A stretch of DNA of 64,000 nucleotides from Candidatus Gastranaerophilales bacterium (GCA_944325105.1 CALUYW010000002.1:62001-126000), one strand, 5' to 3'; shown: positions 45,211 to 55,335, numbered from the stretch's first letter. Notes: generated from the sequence alone by a model not told the origin. Numbers and translations are program-made.

Positions 45211-45543
45211 CTATATCTGAATTTGCATGATTTTTTCATACGTTTGTACGACTTTTCCGACAACCGTTGTTGCGATGTTTACGTTAATTTCCGATTTTGC
45301 AACGGCAGCCATAACATCATGTACATCGGCTTTACCCAGCATAGCGTCCTGCGTCAACTGCTCCGGAGCATTAACACTTTGATTTAACTGTTCGACAAGT
45401 CCGGTTAAAACTCCTTTAAAATCAGTTGTCTCAGGTTTTTCAATGTCATCAAGACGCGCTGATTTAATACTTCCGGGGGCGTCGAGTTTTGAAAACTCCA
45501 TTCTTTCAAATAAATTTATTTTAGGTGCAACTCCGTTATTCAT
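45211..45543 (-). CDS. fliE: Flagellar hook-basal body protein FliE
   Basis: 110 residues. The C-terminal helix MLGKADVHDVMAAVAKSEINVNIATTVVGKVVQTYEKIMQIQI fits FliE, the rod adaptor between MS ring and rod. The N-terminus is Pro/Asn-rich. SD AGGG precedes the ATG. flgB and flgC, often directly upstream of fliE, are not here; a lytic transglycosylase gene takes their place. Confidence 0.85.
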   Translation of the reverse strand: MNNGVAPKINLFERMEFSKLDAPGSIKSARLDDIEKPETTDFKGVLTGLVEQLNQSVNAPEQLTQDAMLGKADVHDVMAAVAKSEINVNIATTVVGKVVQTYEKIMQIQI

Positions 45544-45555
45544 ATTTTTCCCTTT

Positions 45556-46179
45556 TTATAGATACTGACTTAAAATTGAGCGAACATAGTTTTGTGTTTC
45601 TTTATAAGGGGGGACGCCTCCGTATTTTTTAACAGCGTTTGGACCTGCGTTATAAGCTGCAAGAGCAAGGATTGTATTACCGTTAAACCTATCAAGCATA
45701 GATTTTAAATATTTTACACCGCCTTCGACATTTTGAACGGGGTCAAGAGGATTTTTCACACCAAGACCTGCAGCGGTTGAAGGCATTAACTGCATTAATC
45801 CTAAGGCTCCTGCGTGAGATTTGGCGTTAGGGTTAAAACCTGATTCCTGCTTGACCAAGGCGCGCACAAGTTTTTCATCTATTCCATACTTTTGAGCAGT
45901 TCTGTCTATTAAACTTAATATCTCGTCTTTTGTATATTTTACTTTTCTTGAAAGTGAACCAAAAGGAATTTCAGGCGGTTTATCGACCTTAAAAACCGTG
46001 CCCGACTCTTCTTTTGTAACCTTTAGAACCTCATTAAAGGGTGTGATTGTTGAATTTTCTTTATTATCAACGGGCGTGGGGTAGAGTGCTTCAATGTATG
46101 AATTGAGCTGCTGCGCACGCATTTTTGCCTGCGCCTCGCCGCTTGAATTTATATAAGATTGAATTTTCGGATTAAACAT
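45556..46179 (-). CDS. Lytic transglycosylase (SLT domain) of the flagellar operon
   Basis: 207 residues from ATG 46179; a GTG at 46194 is possible, but the AGGGGGG run that could be the SD lies directly over it. The SLT domain covers about 85-205: the catalytic Glu is in VKQESGFNP, and [19 protein letters not shown] and [18 protein letters not shown] follow. It cuts peptidoglycan glycan strands, probably to open a gap for the rod. No signal peptide is visible, so export may go through the flagellar secretion system as for FlgJ-like enzymes. First gene of the fliE-fliF-fliH-flhA operon. Confidence 0.85.
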   Translation of the reverse strand: MFNPKIQSYINSSGEAQAKMRAQQLNSYIEALYPTPVDNKENSTITPFNEVLKVTKEESGTVFKVDKPPEIPFGSLSRKVKYTKDEILSLIDRTAQKYGIDEKLVRALVKQESGFNPNAKSHAGALGLMQLMPSTAAGLGVKNPLDPVQNVEGGVKYLKSMLDRFNGNTILALAAYNAGPNAVKKYGGVPPYKETQNYVRSILSQYL

Positions 46180-46298
46180 TGTGTGAAAAATCACCCCCCT
46201 GTTGAGGTATTCGACACTATACCTTACTACTTCAATTAAACACGGAAATTAAAGGGATTTTTCATACAAATTAATGATTTTTTTTATTTTGTCAAAAC

Positions 46299-47804
46299 TT
46301 AATCAGGGTTATGGTTATATGCCCAAGCAAATTTTTCCGCAACTTGATTTCTATAACTGCGCTCTACTGCACCATTTGCAAAAAGGTTATCATAGTGACT
46401 TTTTGGTGTACCGTCGGTTGAGAAATTTCTATTCTCAAGCATCAGATTATGCGTATTTGTTCCGTAATTCAGCGGAAATAAATCGTGCATTTGCATAAAC
46501 GAGGGGAGTTTTTCTGCAACACTGTCATAACCAAAAAGCGAAGAATTGATTTTGTTCATTCTATCGCTGTAGCAAATAAGCCCCTCGTCATTATCATCTG
46601 ATACCACAGGCCCCCAGGCAAAGTCATTGCACCAAGATTGAGAATGAGCAGAATTTTTAACCGCATCAACGCTATCACAGTACATTTGACTTGCCCCGGC
46701 ACTCACGCCCATATTTTTGTAGCGAAGAGAATCTCCCTCGGCTTTTTCACCTGAGAAACTCAAATCGGTTCTTCCCGTGCGCTTTCTTATTTCAGCTAAA
46801 ATATATGCCATCTGGTCGTAACTTGGTACAGCGCCAACACCTGCATAGTGCCCCCAGTCATAGCCGCCCACATGCTTTAGGGAATCAAAGAAAATACCAT
46901 CAAAGCCAAGCTCAATACCTTTGCAACAAGCAATAATAAATGCTTCAACATGCTCCGGGTTATTCCATCTGAATTGCCCCGAATCACCAAGCTTTAGTTG
47001 GTCTTCAGATATCAACATGCGAAAAGAAGTCTTAAAACCGCGAAGATGGGCAAGGTCATTAAATGCTTTTACTTGTTCTTCCGGAGTAAACCATTTATCG
47101 CCAATGTTAACCCAGCCAATGTTATCTGAGGCGCGTTCAAATTCAAGTTTGATACCATAGAGGGAATTTTCTCCGTTATTATTCCAACCATCTCCCCAGA
47201 TGTTGGGATAAAGCTGTGATACCAAAATACAATTCGCCCACTTATCATGAGAAGGGGGTATTAAGGGGAGCATTTTGATTGCGCCTAAGATTGAACTGTT
47301 TGTGCGGTCATTGTGCATCTCGCCCAATGCGCGGTTATTTATTTCTATGTAGTTTGCATGTCTGCCCCAGTTGTCCCCATAGTTTGGAGTTTTGATATCT
47401 GAGGGGATTTTATCGGGAACATTTTCGCCATATTGAAGTGTCATTATAGAATTTATTGCATCTTTTAAATCTCTGTTTAAAGCCTCACGAGGTTCAACAC
47501 CTGCAACCCATCTTTTCTCAAAGTGATTTACACCATGATACATATTTTGAAGTGTCCAACCGTCAAGTTTAATTTTTGAATTGCCCGAAGCTTTTGCGAA
47601 TAACTCTTGAGCAGGGGTTAGAGGTACTTGTTTTTTCTTTCTGGCGGTAAAATTAATCTTTGCACCGTAGATATTACCAAGAGGCAGCGGAGTGTAAGCC
47701 AAGTTGTTATTATAAACTTTTGGCGCAGCTACAGGCTTTTGAGAGCCAAAATTTAAACTCCTTTGATTATTTAAAGCTGATACACTTGAAATTTTTCCAA
47801 TCAT
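46299..47804 (-). CDS. Amylase-superfamily (GH13-like) protein with N-terminal ISSV...LNFGS tag
   Basis: 501 residues from ATG 47804, chosen because AAGGAG lies 6 nt upstream. A TIM-barrel glycosidase layout is visible: LRGFKTSFRMLIS (beta-3), the nucleophile strand GFDGIFFDSLKHVGG (D307), the acid/base strand LSFSGEKAEG (E353), and QMHDLFP (D441) at the third catalytic position. It has no signal peptide. The N-terminus begins MIGKISSVSA with two F-x-[GA] motifs (SLNFGS at 16-21, INFTA at 50-54), as in the TPR protein at 5.4 kb and the giant GH13. Substrate unknown; a glucan is likely for the fold. Confidence 0.65.
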   Translation of the reverse strand: MIGKISSVSALNNQRSLNFGSQKPVAAPKVYNNNLAYTPLPLGNIYGAKINFTARKKKQVPLTPAQELFAKASGNSKIKLDGWTLQNMYHGVNHFEKRWVAGVEPREALNRDLKDAINSIMTLQYGENVPDKIPSDIKTPNYGDNWGRHANYIEINNRALGEMHNDRTNSSILGAIKMLPLIPPSHDKWANCILVSQLYPNIWGDGWNNNGENSLYGIKLEFERASDNIGWVNIGDKWFTPEEQVKAFNDLAHLRGFKTSFRMLISEDQLKLGDSGQFRWNNPEHVEAFIIACCKGIELGFDGIFFDSLKHVGGYDWGHYAGVGAVPSYDQMAYILAEIRKRTGRTDLSFSGEKAEGDSLRYKNMGVSAGASQMYCDSVDAVKNSAHSQSWCNDFAWGPVVSDDNDEGLICYSDRMNKINSSLFGYDSVAEKLPSFMQMHDLFPLNYGTNTHNLMLENRNFSTDGTPKSHYDNLFANGAVERSYRNQVAEKFAWAYNHNPD

Positions 47805-47912
47805 ACATAACTCCTTCAGGCTATTGTATAAAGTCACTCAAGCTTAAAAATTGACAATATAAGAGAAATGTAACAAAAAATTTACAAAGTCTTTTGGCTC
47901 AAAAAATAGCAT

Positions 47913-47946
47913 TTGAACATAAAAATTTTTAAAATATAATATCCAT
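47913..47946 (+). promoter_or_regulatory. Promoter giving a leaderless coaD transcript with GTG start
   Basis: -35 TTGAAC (47913-47918), 16-bp spacer, -10 TATAAT (47935-47940), six bases, then the GTG start at 47947. There is no room for a Shine-Dalgarno. An ATG two bases earlier (47945) is followed at once by a stop in its frame. Confidence 0.7.
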
Positions 47947-48450
47947 GTGAGAAATAAATCGCAAAATCAAAGAACAGCAATTTACCCCGGAAGCTTCGAC
48001 CCCATTACAAAAGGTCACCTGGATGTCTTAGAAAGAGCATCTAAAATGTTTGACAGGGTTATAATTGCCGTACTTAAAAACTCTTCAAAAAAGTCCTTTT
48101 TGCCTGTAAGCGACAGGGTTCAGCTTATTAAAGACAGTATTGAGGGACTTGATAATGTTGAAGTTGACAGTTTTGAAGGACTAACAATTGAATACGCTCA
48201 ATCTAAAGGAGCGCATTTTTTAATAAGAGGATTAAGAGCAGTGAGTGACTTTGAGTACGAACTGCAGTTGTGCCAGACAAATTCAGCAATAGCTCCTGAT
48301 ATTGATACGGTATTTTTAACCACAAAACCAAAATACAACTTCATTTCATCAAGTATTGTGAAAGAATTATCGGATTTTGGTACCGATGTATCAAAATTTG
48401 TACCAAAAAGTGTGGTAGAATATTTACAAAAGCAAAAGAAAGGTAATTAA
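47947..48450 (+). CDS. coaD: Phosphopantetheine adenylyltransferase
   Basis: 167 residues; adds AMP to 4'-phosphopantetheine in coenzyme A synthesis. Nucleotidyltransferase motif GSFDPITKGHLD (about 15-26, TxGH), LIRGLRAVSDFEYE (about 93-106) and FISSSIVKEL near the end. The GTG is the only reasonable start (RNKSQNQRTAIYPGS). The start follows a promoter directly (leaderless). The coiled-coil gene follows after 6 nt. Confidence 0.95.
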   Translation: MRNKSQNQRTAIYPGSFDPITKGHLDVLERASKMFDRVIIAVLKNSSKKSFLPVSDRVQLIKDSIEGLDNVEVDSFEGLTIEYAQSKGAHFLIRGLRAVSDFEYELQLCQTNSAIAPDIDTVFLTTKPKYNFISSSIVKELSDFGTDVSKFVPKSVVEYLQKQKKGN

Positions 48451-48456
48451 CATAAA

Positions 48457-49020
48457 ATGTCACAGTCAGAAGAAAAAATGTATGATTTGATAGACAGGCT
48501 AAACCAGCTTTGGGAAACAGGTTTTCATATTCTGCCTCCTCTAATTGTTGTTAAAAGCCAAGAATTATCAAGAATTATATCAAGCTTTCCTGATGCAATC
48601 TCAAGCGAGATACGCGATGCTCACGTTATTTTGAGGAAAAAAGATGACATTATCCAAGATGCCAAAATGAAAGCTGAGAGAATAATTGCCGATGCGGAAA
48701 ACGAAAGACACAGATTTTTAAATGAATCAAGTCTTAATAAAGCAGTTGAAGAGCGCGCAAGAGAAATCCGCGAACAGGTTATTGAAGAGTGTGAAGCGAT
48801 TAAAATGAAAGCTTTTAATGAAGCTGAAAGCGCAAGACTTGCAGCTCAAGAAGAAGCTATAAAAATTAAAGAAGGCGCTCAACAGTACGCTCAAGAGGTT
48901 CTAAATAAGCTTGAGGGCGATTTAAAGCAGCTTTATCAGGTTGTTATGAACGGACAGCAATATTTGCAAGACATGCAATATCAAAACTCACAAGTCCCGA
49001 CCAACACAAGAAAAGATTAA
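48457..49020 (+). CDS. Coiled-coil protein of unknown function, coaD operon
   Basis: 187 residues. Residues about 60-165 form a long charged coiled coil (DIIQDAKMKAERIIADAENERHRF ... QEEAIKIKEGAQQYAQEVLNKLE), similar in feel to ATP-synthase b subunits or DivIVA-like proteins, but there is no membrane helix. Residues 1-60 are a short globular or helical region (MYDLIDRLNQLWETGFHILPP). I do not recognise a family. It lies 6 nt after coaD. Confidence 0.6.
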   Translation: MSQSEEKMYDLIDRLNQLWETGFHILPPLIVVKSQELSRIISSFPDAISSEIRDAHVILRKKDDIIQDAKMKAERIIADAENERHRFLNESSLNKAVEERAREIREQVIEECEAIKMKAFNEAESARLAAQEEAIKIKEGAQQYAQEVLNKLEGDLKQLYQVVMNGQQYLQDMQYQNSQVPTNTRKD

Positions 49021-49026
49021 AACTAT

Positions 49027-49049
49027 AAAAGCCGCTTAAAGCGGCTTTT
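49027..49049. terminator. Bidirectional terminator between the coiled-coil gene and the exported NTF2-like gene
   Basis: AAAAGCCGC / GCGGCTTTT with a TTAAA loop, with A and T runs on both flanks. It serves the two converging genes. Confidence 0.85.
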
Positions 49050-49052
49050 AAA

Positions 49053-49517
49053 TTATTTAGCATCCAAAAACTTTTGAACATTTGTCCCCATGCTCTCTTC
49101 TTTTATCTTCCAGCCTTGAGGGGTTTTTGTAATTATAAAGTAAGCGGGCAGGCCTGTTGCGTCGTTTCTTGGTATTCTAATAGCACTCAATTTATAGTCA
49201 GAGCCTGATTTTACTATTTTTTGGTTCACGTATCTGTTTTTATAACGCACGGTTTTAGCAAGCGTTGCACCCTTTTTAAGCTCGGATAAGTACCTGTCAA
49301 ACGGTATAACTACAGCTTGCTTTGTACCATCAGGTTTATGAACCACGCGCACGATTTTTGCATTCGGTACGTAATACGAGGGGATTGAAGTCGAGTAAGT
49401 GTTTGAAGCGTTTACAAAACTGTTAAAAAACGCGCTCACATCAGCTGTTTCATCCGCAAAGGAGCACAAGGGTAGCGCTAAAAAACAAACAAGACTCAAT
49501 ATTAACTTCTTTATCAT
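49053..49517 (-). CDS. Small exported protein, possibly NTF2-like
   Basis: 154 residues. Signal peptide about 1-21 (LSLVCFLALPLCSFA, then DETADV). The mature part starts with helices (VSAFFNSFVNASNTY) followed by antiparallel strands (KIVRVVHKPDGTKQAVVIPF, RYKNRYVNQKIVKSGSDYKLSAIRIPRN, YFIITKTPQGWKIKEESM). This helix-then-sheet order with a terminal GWKI strand is typical of NTF2/SnoaL-like domains. It would be periplasmic; ligand unknown. SD AGGAGG precedes the ATG. Confidence 0.65.
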   Translation of the reverse strand: MIKKLILSLVCFLALPLCSFADETADVSAFFNSFVNASNTYSTSIPSYYVPNAKIVRVVHKPDGTKQAVVIPFDRYLSELKKGATLAKTVRYKNRYVNQKIVKSGSDYKLSAIRIPRNDATGLPAYFIITKTPQGWKIKEESMGTNVQKFLDAK

Positions 49518-49636
49518 AATTCCTCCTAAACATTTATAAGTTATTTTAGCATTAAAAAAAGTACCAAATTATAAACTTTAAGATAATTTAACCACTACTC
49601 TATTTGTATAACGAAAAACAAATAAAAAAGTTCACC

Positions 49637-49674
49637 AAAAAACCCGCCTTATTTTGGAATTTAGCGGGTTTTTT
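49637..49674 (-). terminator. rpoBC operon terminator
   Basis: AAAAAACCCGC / GCGGGTTTTTT with a 16-nt loop, 23 nt after the rpoC2 stop. On the minus strand it ends in a T-run. Confidence 0.85.
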
Positions 49675-49696
49675 ATATTTATGAATAATTTTTTAA

Positions 49697-52600
49697 CTAT
49701 TCAATTGTAAAATCAGGAGCTCCAAACATACCTTCAATTTCTTCTAATATTGCAGAAGGCTTTCTTGCTTGGTTTTTCTGTTGAGCACGTCTTAGGGCTT
49801 CTTTTTCCTTTTCTTCATTTGCGTTAATCAAATGATAGTAGCCTGTACCTGCAGGAATTAAACGACCGATAATGACGTTTTCTTTAAGACCTCTTAACAG
49901 GTCTTTTTTACCTTCAACAGCAGCTTCTGTAAGGATTCTTGTTGTTTCTTGGAAAGAAGCGGCAGAAATGAAGCTTTCAGTATTCAAAGATGCCTTTGTG
50001 ATACCAAGTAAAAGTGCCTCATATGTTGCTTTTTCACCGCCTTGTTTTTCAACTTCAGCGTTTTGAGCTTCAATTTCCTTAAGTTCAACAAGTTCACCGG
50101 GAAGAAGTTTTGTTGTACCTGAGTCAACGACTCTGACTTTCTTAATCATCTGACGTACAATAACTTCAACGTGTTTATCAGCAATTTCAACACCTTGAGA
50201 ACGATATACTCTTTGTACTTCATCTACAAGATATTGTTGAGCAGCGTTTGCGCCTCTTAGTCTGATAACGTCATGAGGGTTTAGCGGCCCTGAAGTCAGC
50301 GCCTGACCTTTAACGATTTTTTGTTTATCCATAACAATTACGTTAGATTCGATAGGATATTTAATCTCGGTTCTGCCGTTTTCGTTTACAATAAACAATC
50401 TTGCAACGTCATCTTCGTATTCAATTTCAGCTACACCGTCTTCTTCTGCAACAATAGCGCAGTCTTTAGGTTTTCTTGCTTCAAGAAGTTCTTCAACACG
50501 AGGAAGACCTTGAACGATGTCACCTGTTTTTTGTCTTTCAAATACAAGTGTTGCAAGCAAATCGCCTCTTAGGATGAGTGCTGAGTTATCAACCTGTAAA
50601 AGTGTACCGGGGCTTATCAAGTGAGGTCTGCCTATTCTTACGGTTACTGATTTTGGTGTAACTTCAACTACTCTACCCGAGCAAGTAGATTTTTCGCCTG
50701 ATGAAGAAATAACCGCATCAAGTTTTACAAACTCGCCAACCTTAACGGTAGCTTTTGATTTGATGTCGATTTTTCTTTCATAAGTATCAGATACAAGAAG
50801 TAATCTTCTTAACTCTTTATCTGTTTGCTTAATGCTTGCAATTGAGTCATTAACCGAGAGAACTTGAGTTTTTGTAACAGGAGTTCTCGGTTCGATTATT
50901 TGTCCGTTTTCTACAAGAAGCTCTGTTTGAGTAGAAGATAACATTCTTGAGCCTTCTTCTTGTTCACGACGAACAATCAGAGTTTCAAGAACAACAATCT
51001 TCAAGCTGCCATTTTTATCAAGTTCAACAAGACCTTTTAAGTGGCTTAAGTAGCCGCCCATTGAAAGAACTAATGAAGTCCTTGTAAGAACGGCGCCGTC
51101 AAGGTTACGAACTCTTGCACCGTCTTTGAATTGTAATTGAGTCAAAGGAACAATTTCAATTGAGTCATCTGTTGTATCAAACTCAATAGAAACATCTTTC
51201 GGTTTAATTTCAAATCTTTGAATAGGTCTTATAAGTATCTGAATTGATTTGTTTTCAATGTTGTCATCTTCAACGATATCTTCTGTTATCTCTTCGTCCA
51301 AATCATCAATTTCAAGAACATCAGACTCGTTTTCAACAATAGTAACAATTGAATCAGCTTTTGCTTTAATGCCTGCCGCAACGATTGTACCGGCTTTAAC
51401 AACTTCACCCTCGTCAACTTTTAAGTCGTTAATTGAATCAAGTGTATGAAGTTCACCGGGACGGATAACAACTTCGTGAATAATGTCGTTAAATTCTTTA
51501 ATTTCAACAATACCGTCAATGTGAGTATAGAGGTCTTTTACAACTTCGGTACCCGCTTCAACATACGTACCTGATTCAACAAGTTTTAGAGATGAATCTT
51601 TTGAAATTTGATGAATTTCCTCAGGTATAAATATCGCTTCACCTGCTTTTGTTACCACTTGATTTTCATCAACTTCAACGCCGTTGTAGCGAATTTCACC
51701 TGAAGATTCAACTTTGTGTTCTTCATCTACAAGCTCGGCTATTATCATGCCGTTTTCAACCGTTGTATCAACGGGGGATTTAACAATGTATTTTTCGCCT
51801 GTTTTATCAACTGTCCAAAATTGTTCTTTTTTAGTTTGTTCAAAAGTAGCGTTTGAAGGTTGAATTGAAGCAATAACGATAGTAAGTTCTTTACCTGCAA
51901 CTATCTTTTTAATCTTCTTGCCGTCAAATTTAACTTCTTCAACTTCCAAAGAATTGCCTACTCTAACTTCACCGCCATGTTCAGAAACAATCAATGTTTC
52001 AGCGAGTTTTTCGCCTTTTTTAATTTTTTGACCGTCTGAAACAAGAACTTTAGAACCTGCAGGAAGTGTGTAAACATCTCCGCCTAAAACCCAAACAATA
52101 CCTGATTTATTTGAAGTTCTTGAGATGTTACCTTGTCTGTCTTTCTTTTCATCAGCTACGAAGTCTTCAAATACAACTTCACCTGAGATATCAGATGTGA
52201 TATCTTTTGTAGCTTTTTCAGTAAGACGAGAACCGTCCCCTTTTGAAGCGGGTTCGTATTCGGCAATTTCTTGACCTTTTTTAACTTCCATTCCTTGAGT
52301 AACGTATATTTTTGCGCCTGAAGGAACGTGAGCTTTTGTAATATTGCCCTTTTTATCTTCGATTTCAATATCAACTTCTTTTATTGCAACTTGTACAACA
52401 TCCCCGTGACGAGTTCTCAATTCACGAGTTTTAACCGCAGTTTTAACGGTACCGTCAACAGGTGACTCAACGTGCTTCATAGCACCTGAACCTTTAAATA
52501 CACCGCCTGTGTGGAATGTTCTCATTGTAAGCTGTGTACCGGGTTCACCGATTGACTGGGCGGCGATAATACCGATTGCTTCACCGATGTCTACAAGTTT

Positions 52601-53548
52601 TTGTGTTGTCATTGCCCAACCGTAGCATTTTTGGCAAATACCGTACTCAAGTTCGCAAGTAAGAGTTGAGCGAACATCAACCTCTTTAAGTTTTAGTTCT
52701 TTAATTTTTGCCAAATCTTCACGGTTAACGGTTGTATTTTTAGTAACGATTACATTACCGTCTTTATCTAAAATATCTTGCGCTACAGTTCTGCCCAAAA
52801 GTCTGTCTTCAAGAGGAACAATTACCTCATCACCATCCATGATAGCCGTTAATTTGATTGATTTATTTGTATGGCAGTCTTCTTCACGAATAATAACATC
52901 TTGAGCTACGTCAACCAAACGACGAGTCAGGTAACCTGAGTCAGCAGTTTTAAGTGCCGTATCTACAAGACCTTTACGAGCGCCGTAAGATGAGATAATG
53001 TATTCTGTAACAGACAAACCTTCTTTAAAGTTTGATTTAATAGGCAAGTCGATAATCTGACCTTGTGCGTCTGCCATCAAACCACGCATACCAACAAGCT
53101 GAGATACCTGAGATAAGTTACCTCTCGCGCCTGAGAATGCCATCATATAAACAGGGTTTAATCTGTCAAAGTTTTCAACTACCTGTTCTGTAAGTTTTGC
53201 AGTTGTTTCAGACCAAGTGTCGATAACTTTTGTATATCTTTCAACCTCTGTAATTTCGCCTTTCATATAGCGGTAAGTTGACTCTTCAATTTGATTTTGA
53301 GCTTCTTCCAAGAGCTGTTGTTTAACTTTAGGAACGCTCAAGTCATGAATTGAAATAGTTGTACCTGCTTTTGTTGCATATTTAAAACCTAAGTTCTTAA
53401 GGTTGTTTGCAAGTTCGGCAGTCTTAGCACCGCCCCACTCAAGATAAATTTGAGAGAGGAGTTTTCTTAAGCCGCCTTTATCAACTATTCTGTTAATAAA
53501 TTCAACAGTATGTTTTTTCTTTTTACTCTGCGGAGTTAACGTAGTCAT
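49697..53548 (-). CDS. rpoC2: RNA polymerase beta'' subunit (RpoC2), split-rpoC type
   Basis: 1283 residues. It corresponds to the C-terminal part of RpoC: zinc-site cysteines 225, 298, 305, 308; the bridge/trigger region GEAIGIIAAQSIGEPGTQLTMRTFHTGG (about 321-349). From about 360 to about 1005 runs an insertion made of several beta-rich sandwich-barrel domains (repeated SPVDGTV-, GEVVKAG-type segments), as in cyanobacterial SI3. The trigger-loop end and the rest of the C-terminus follow (GDIVQGLPRVEELLEARKPKDC, about 1008-1030). Thirty-eight bases after rpoC1, with its own ATG. Confidence 0.97.
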   Translation of the reverse strand: MTTLTPQSKKKKHTVEFINRIVDKGGLRKLLSQIYLEWGGAKTAELANNLKNLGFKYATKAGTTISIHDLSVPKVKQQLLEEAQNQIEESTYRYMKGEITEVERYTKVIDTWSETTAKLTEQVVENFDRLNPVYMMAFSGARGNLSQVSQLVGMRGLMADAQGQIIDLPIKSNFKEGLSVTEYIISSYGARKGLVDTALKTADSGYLTRRLVDVAQDVIIREEDCHTNKSIKLTAIMDGDEVIVPLEDRLLGRTVAQDILDKDGNVIVTKNTTVNREDLAKIKELKLKEVDVRSTLTCELEYGICQKCYGWAMTTQKLVDIGEAIGIIAAQSIGEPGTQLTMRTFHTGGVFKGSGAMKHVESPVDGTVKTAVKTRELRTRHGDVVQVAIKEVDIEIEDKKGNITKAHVPSGAKIYVTQGMEVKKGQEIAEYEPASKGDGSRLTEKATKDITSDISGEVVFEDFVADEKKDRQGNISRTSNKSGIVWVLGGDVYTLPAGSKVLVSDGQKIKKGEKLAETLIVSEHGGEVRVGNSLEVEEVKFDGKKIKKIVAGKELTIVIASIQPSNATFEQTKKEQFWTVDKTGEKYIVKSPVDTTVENGMIIAELVDEEHKVESSGEIRYNGVEVDENQVVTKAGEAIFIPEEIHQISKDSSLKLVESGTYVEAGTEVVKDLYTHIDGIVEIKEFNDIIHEVVIRPGELHTLDSINDLKVDEGEVVKAGTIVAAGIKAKADSIVTIVENESDVLEIDDLDEEITEDIVEDDNIENKSIQILIRPIQRFEIKPKDVSIEFDTTDDSIEIVPLTQLQFKDGARVRNLDGAVLTRTSLVLSMGGYLSHLKGLVELDKNGSLKIVVLETLIVRREQEEGSRMLSSTQTELLVENGQIIEPRTPVTKTQVLSVNDSIASIKQTDKELRRLLLVSDTYERKIDIKSKATVKVGEFVKLDAVISSSGEKSTCSGRVVEVTPKSVTVRIGRPHLISPGTLLQVDNSALILRGDLLATLVFERQKTGDIVQGLPRVEELLEARKPKDCAIVAEEDGVAEIEYEDDVARLFIVNENGRTEIKYPIESNVIVMDKQKIVKGQALTSGPLNPHDVIRLRGANAAQQYLVDEVQRVYRSQGVEIADKHVEVIVRQMIKKVRVVDSGTTKLLPGELVELKEIEAQNAEVEKQGGEKATYEALLLGITKASLNTESFISAASFQETTRILTEAAVEGKKDLLRGLKENVIIGRLIPAGTGYYHLINANEEKEKEALRRAQQKNQARKPSAILEEIEGMFGAPDFTIE

Positions 53549-53586
53549 ATTTTATTGTTTCCTCATCATTTTTAATTACATTTACA

Positions 53587-55299
53587 TTAAGCAAGAATTG
53601 ATTTACGAACTACTTCGTTAAATACGATTCTGCCCGGTGTGGTTTCTATTCTCTTTCCTTCATCATCTCTTACAACAATTTTGTCATGAAGCTTAACAAT
53701 TCCGGATTCAAGAGCGGAAATTGCATCCATGTAATCATGGAAATAGCCTTTTACGGGAGCGTTTTCGTCTTTTAGAATTGTCAGATAGTAAATACCTAAT
53801 ACCATATCTTGAGATGGTGTAATGATAGGTTTACCAGTAGCAGGAGCAAGAATATTGTTTGTAGCAAGCATTAACATTCTGGCTTCAGCTTGAGCTTCAA
53901 TTGAAAGCGGTACATGAACAGCCATTTGGTCACCGTCGAAGTCGGCGTTAAACGCTGTACATACAAGCGGGTGAAGCTGAATAGCACGACCTTCTACAAG
54001 AATAGGTTCAAATGCTTGAATACCGAGTCTGTGAAGGGTGGGGGCACGGTTTAACATTACTGGGTGACCGTCAACCACTTCTTCCAATATATCCCATACG
54101 ATGGGCTCTGAACGCTCGATTTTCTTCTTAGCAGATTTAATGTTTTGAACCAAACCGCGTTCGATTAATTTATTAACAACAAAAGGTTTAAACAATTCAA
54201 TTGCCATTTCTTTAGGCAAACCGCATTGGTTTAAGCTCAACTGAGGACCTACAACGATAACCGAACGGCCTGAGTAGTCAACACGTTTACCCAATAGGTT
54301 TTGTCTGAAACGACCTTGTTTACCTTCGATAATATTTGATAAAGATTTAAGAGGTCTTGAGTTAGGCCCCACAACCGTTCTACCGCGTCTGCCATTATCA
54401 ATTAGAGCGTCAACCGCTTCTTGCAGCATACGTTTTTCGTTACGTACGATAATTTCGGGAGCACCCATTTCAAGCAGTCTTAAAAGACGGTTGTTACGGT
54501 TGATAACACGTCTGTATAAGTCGTTTAAGTCAGATGTTGCAAAACGTCCGCCGTCTAATTGCACCATAGGACGCAAGTCCGGAGGAGTTATGGGAAGAAC
54601 ATCCATAATAAACCAAGTGGGCTCAGTTCCTGATTCAATTAAAGATTCAACAAGTCTTAATCTTTTGATTAACTTTGCTCTCTTTTGAACAGAACCGCCT
54701 GCAGCGTCAAGCTCGGAGCGAATTTCTTCAGCAAGTTCGGTGAGTTTTATTTCAGATAAAAGGTCTTTAATAACCTCAGCACCGATACCTACTTTAAGAG
54801 TAGAATCTTCATTTTCAAGAATGTAGTCTTCATATTCTTCTTCAGATAGAAGTTGGAACTTTTTAAAGGGGCTTTCGCCGCCGTCAACTACAACATAGTT
54901 GTTGAAATAAATGATTTGTTCCAAATCTTTTAAAGTCATATCGAGAAGTAAGCCAAGGTATGAGGGGATACCTTTTAAGAACCATATGTGAGATACGGGT
55001 GCTGCGAGCTTGATGTGACCCATACGGTGACGACGCACTTTAGAGTCTGTAACTTCTACACCGCAGCGTTCGCATATGATACCTTTGTGGCGTACTCTTT
55101 TATATTTACCGCAATAACATTCCCAGTCTTTTGAAGGTCCAAAGATTCTTTCGCAAAACAGACCGTCACGTTCGGGTTTTAATGTACGGTAGTTAATTGT
55201 TTCAGGTTTTGTAACCTCGCCGTAAGACCATTTCAATATGCGCTCGGGAGAGGCAATTGAAATTCTTATATAATCGAAATAATCAATACTAGTAGACAA
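53587..55299 (-). CDS. rpoC1: RNA polymerase gamma subunit (RpoC1), split-rpoC type
   Basis: 570 residues; the N-terminal part of beta'. The clamp zinc ribbon is [20 protein letters not shown] (about 62-81). RPPxL-type rim [28 protein letters not shown] and the catalytic [14 protein letters not shown] (three Asp binding Mg2+) are present. It ends shortly after the beginning of the funnel region, at a real stop (38 nt before rpoC2), as in cyanobacteria; there is no remnant of a joined frame. Slightly shorter than the about 620 residues usual in Cyanobacteria. Confidence 0.97.
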   Translation of the reverse strand: MSTSIDYFDYIRISIASPERILKWSYGEVTKPETINYRTLKPERDGLFCERIFGPSKDWECYCGKYKRVRHKGIICERCGVEVTDSKVRRHRMGHIKLAAPVSHIWFLKGIPSYLGLLLDMTLKDLEQIIYFNNYVVVDGGESPFKKFQLLSEEEYEDYILENEDSTLKVGIGAEVIKDLLSEIKLTELAEEIRSELDAAGGSVQKRAKLIKRLRLVESLIESGTEPTWFIMDVLPITPPDLRPMVQLDGGRFATSDLNDLYRRVINRNNRLLRLLEMGAPEIIVRNEKRMLQEAVDALIDNGRRGRTVVGPNSRPLKSLSNIIEGKQGRFRQNLLGKRVDYSGRSVIVVGPQLSLNQCGLPKEMAIELFKPFVVNKLIERGLVQNIKSAKKKIERSEPIVWDILEEVVDGHPVMLNRAPTLHRLGIQAFEPILVEGRAIQLHPLVCTAFNADFDGDQMAVHVPLSIEAQAEARMLMLATNNILAPATGKPIITPSQDMVLGIYYLTILKDENAPVKGYFHDYMDAISALESGIVKLHDKIVVRDDEGKRIETTPGRIVFNEVVRKSILA

Positions 55300-55335
55300 C
55301 TTTTATTCTCCTTAACTGTTGTTTATTATCTTTAA

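Noticed and set aside
39603-46179. A type III secretion injectisome instead of a flagellum
   Set aside because: fliE, fliH and an FlgJ-like lytic enzyme accompany the FlhA/FliF homologues; no secretin, translocon or SctW-like gene is near.
53549-53586. A frameshift or sequencing error splitting rpoC
   Set aside because: rpoC1 ends in a real stop and rpoC2 starts with its own ATG after 38 nt; the split point and insertion match the known cyanobacterial arrangement.
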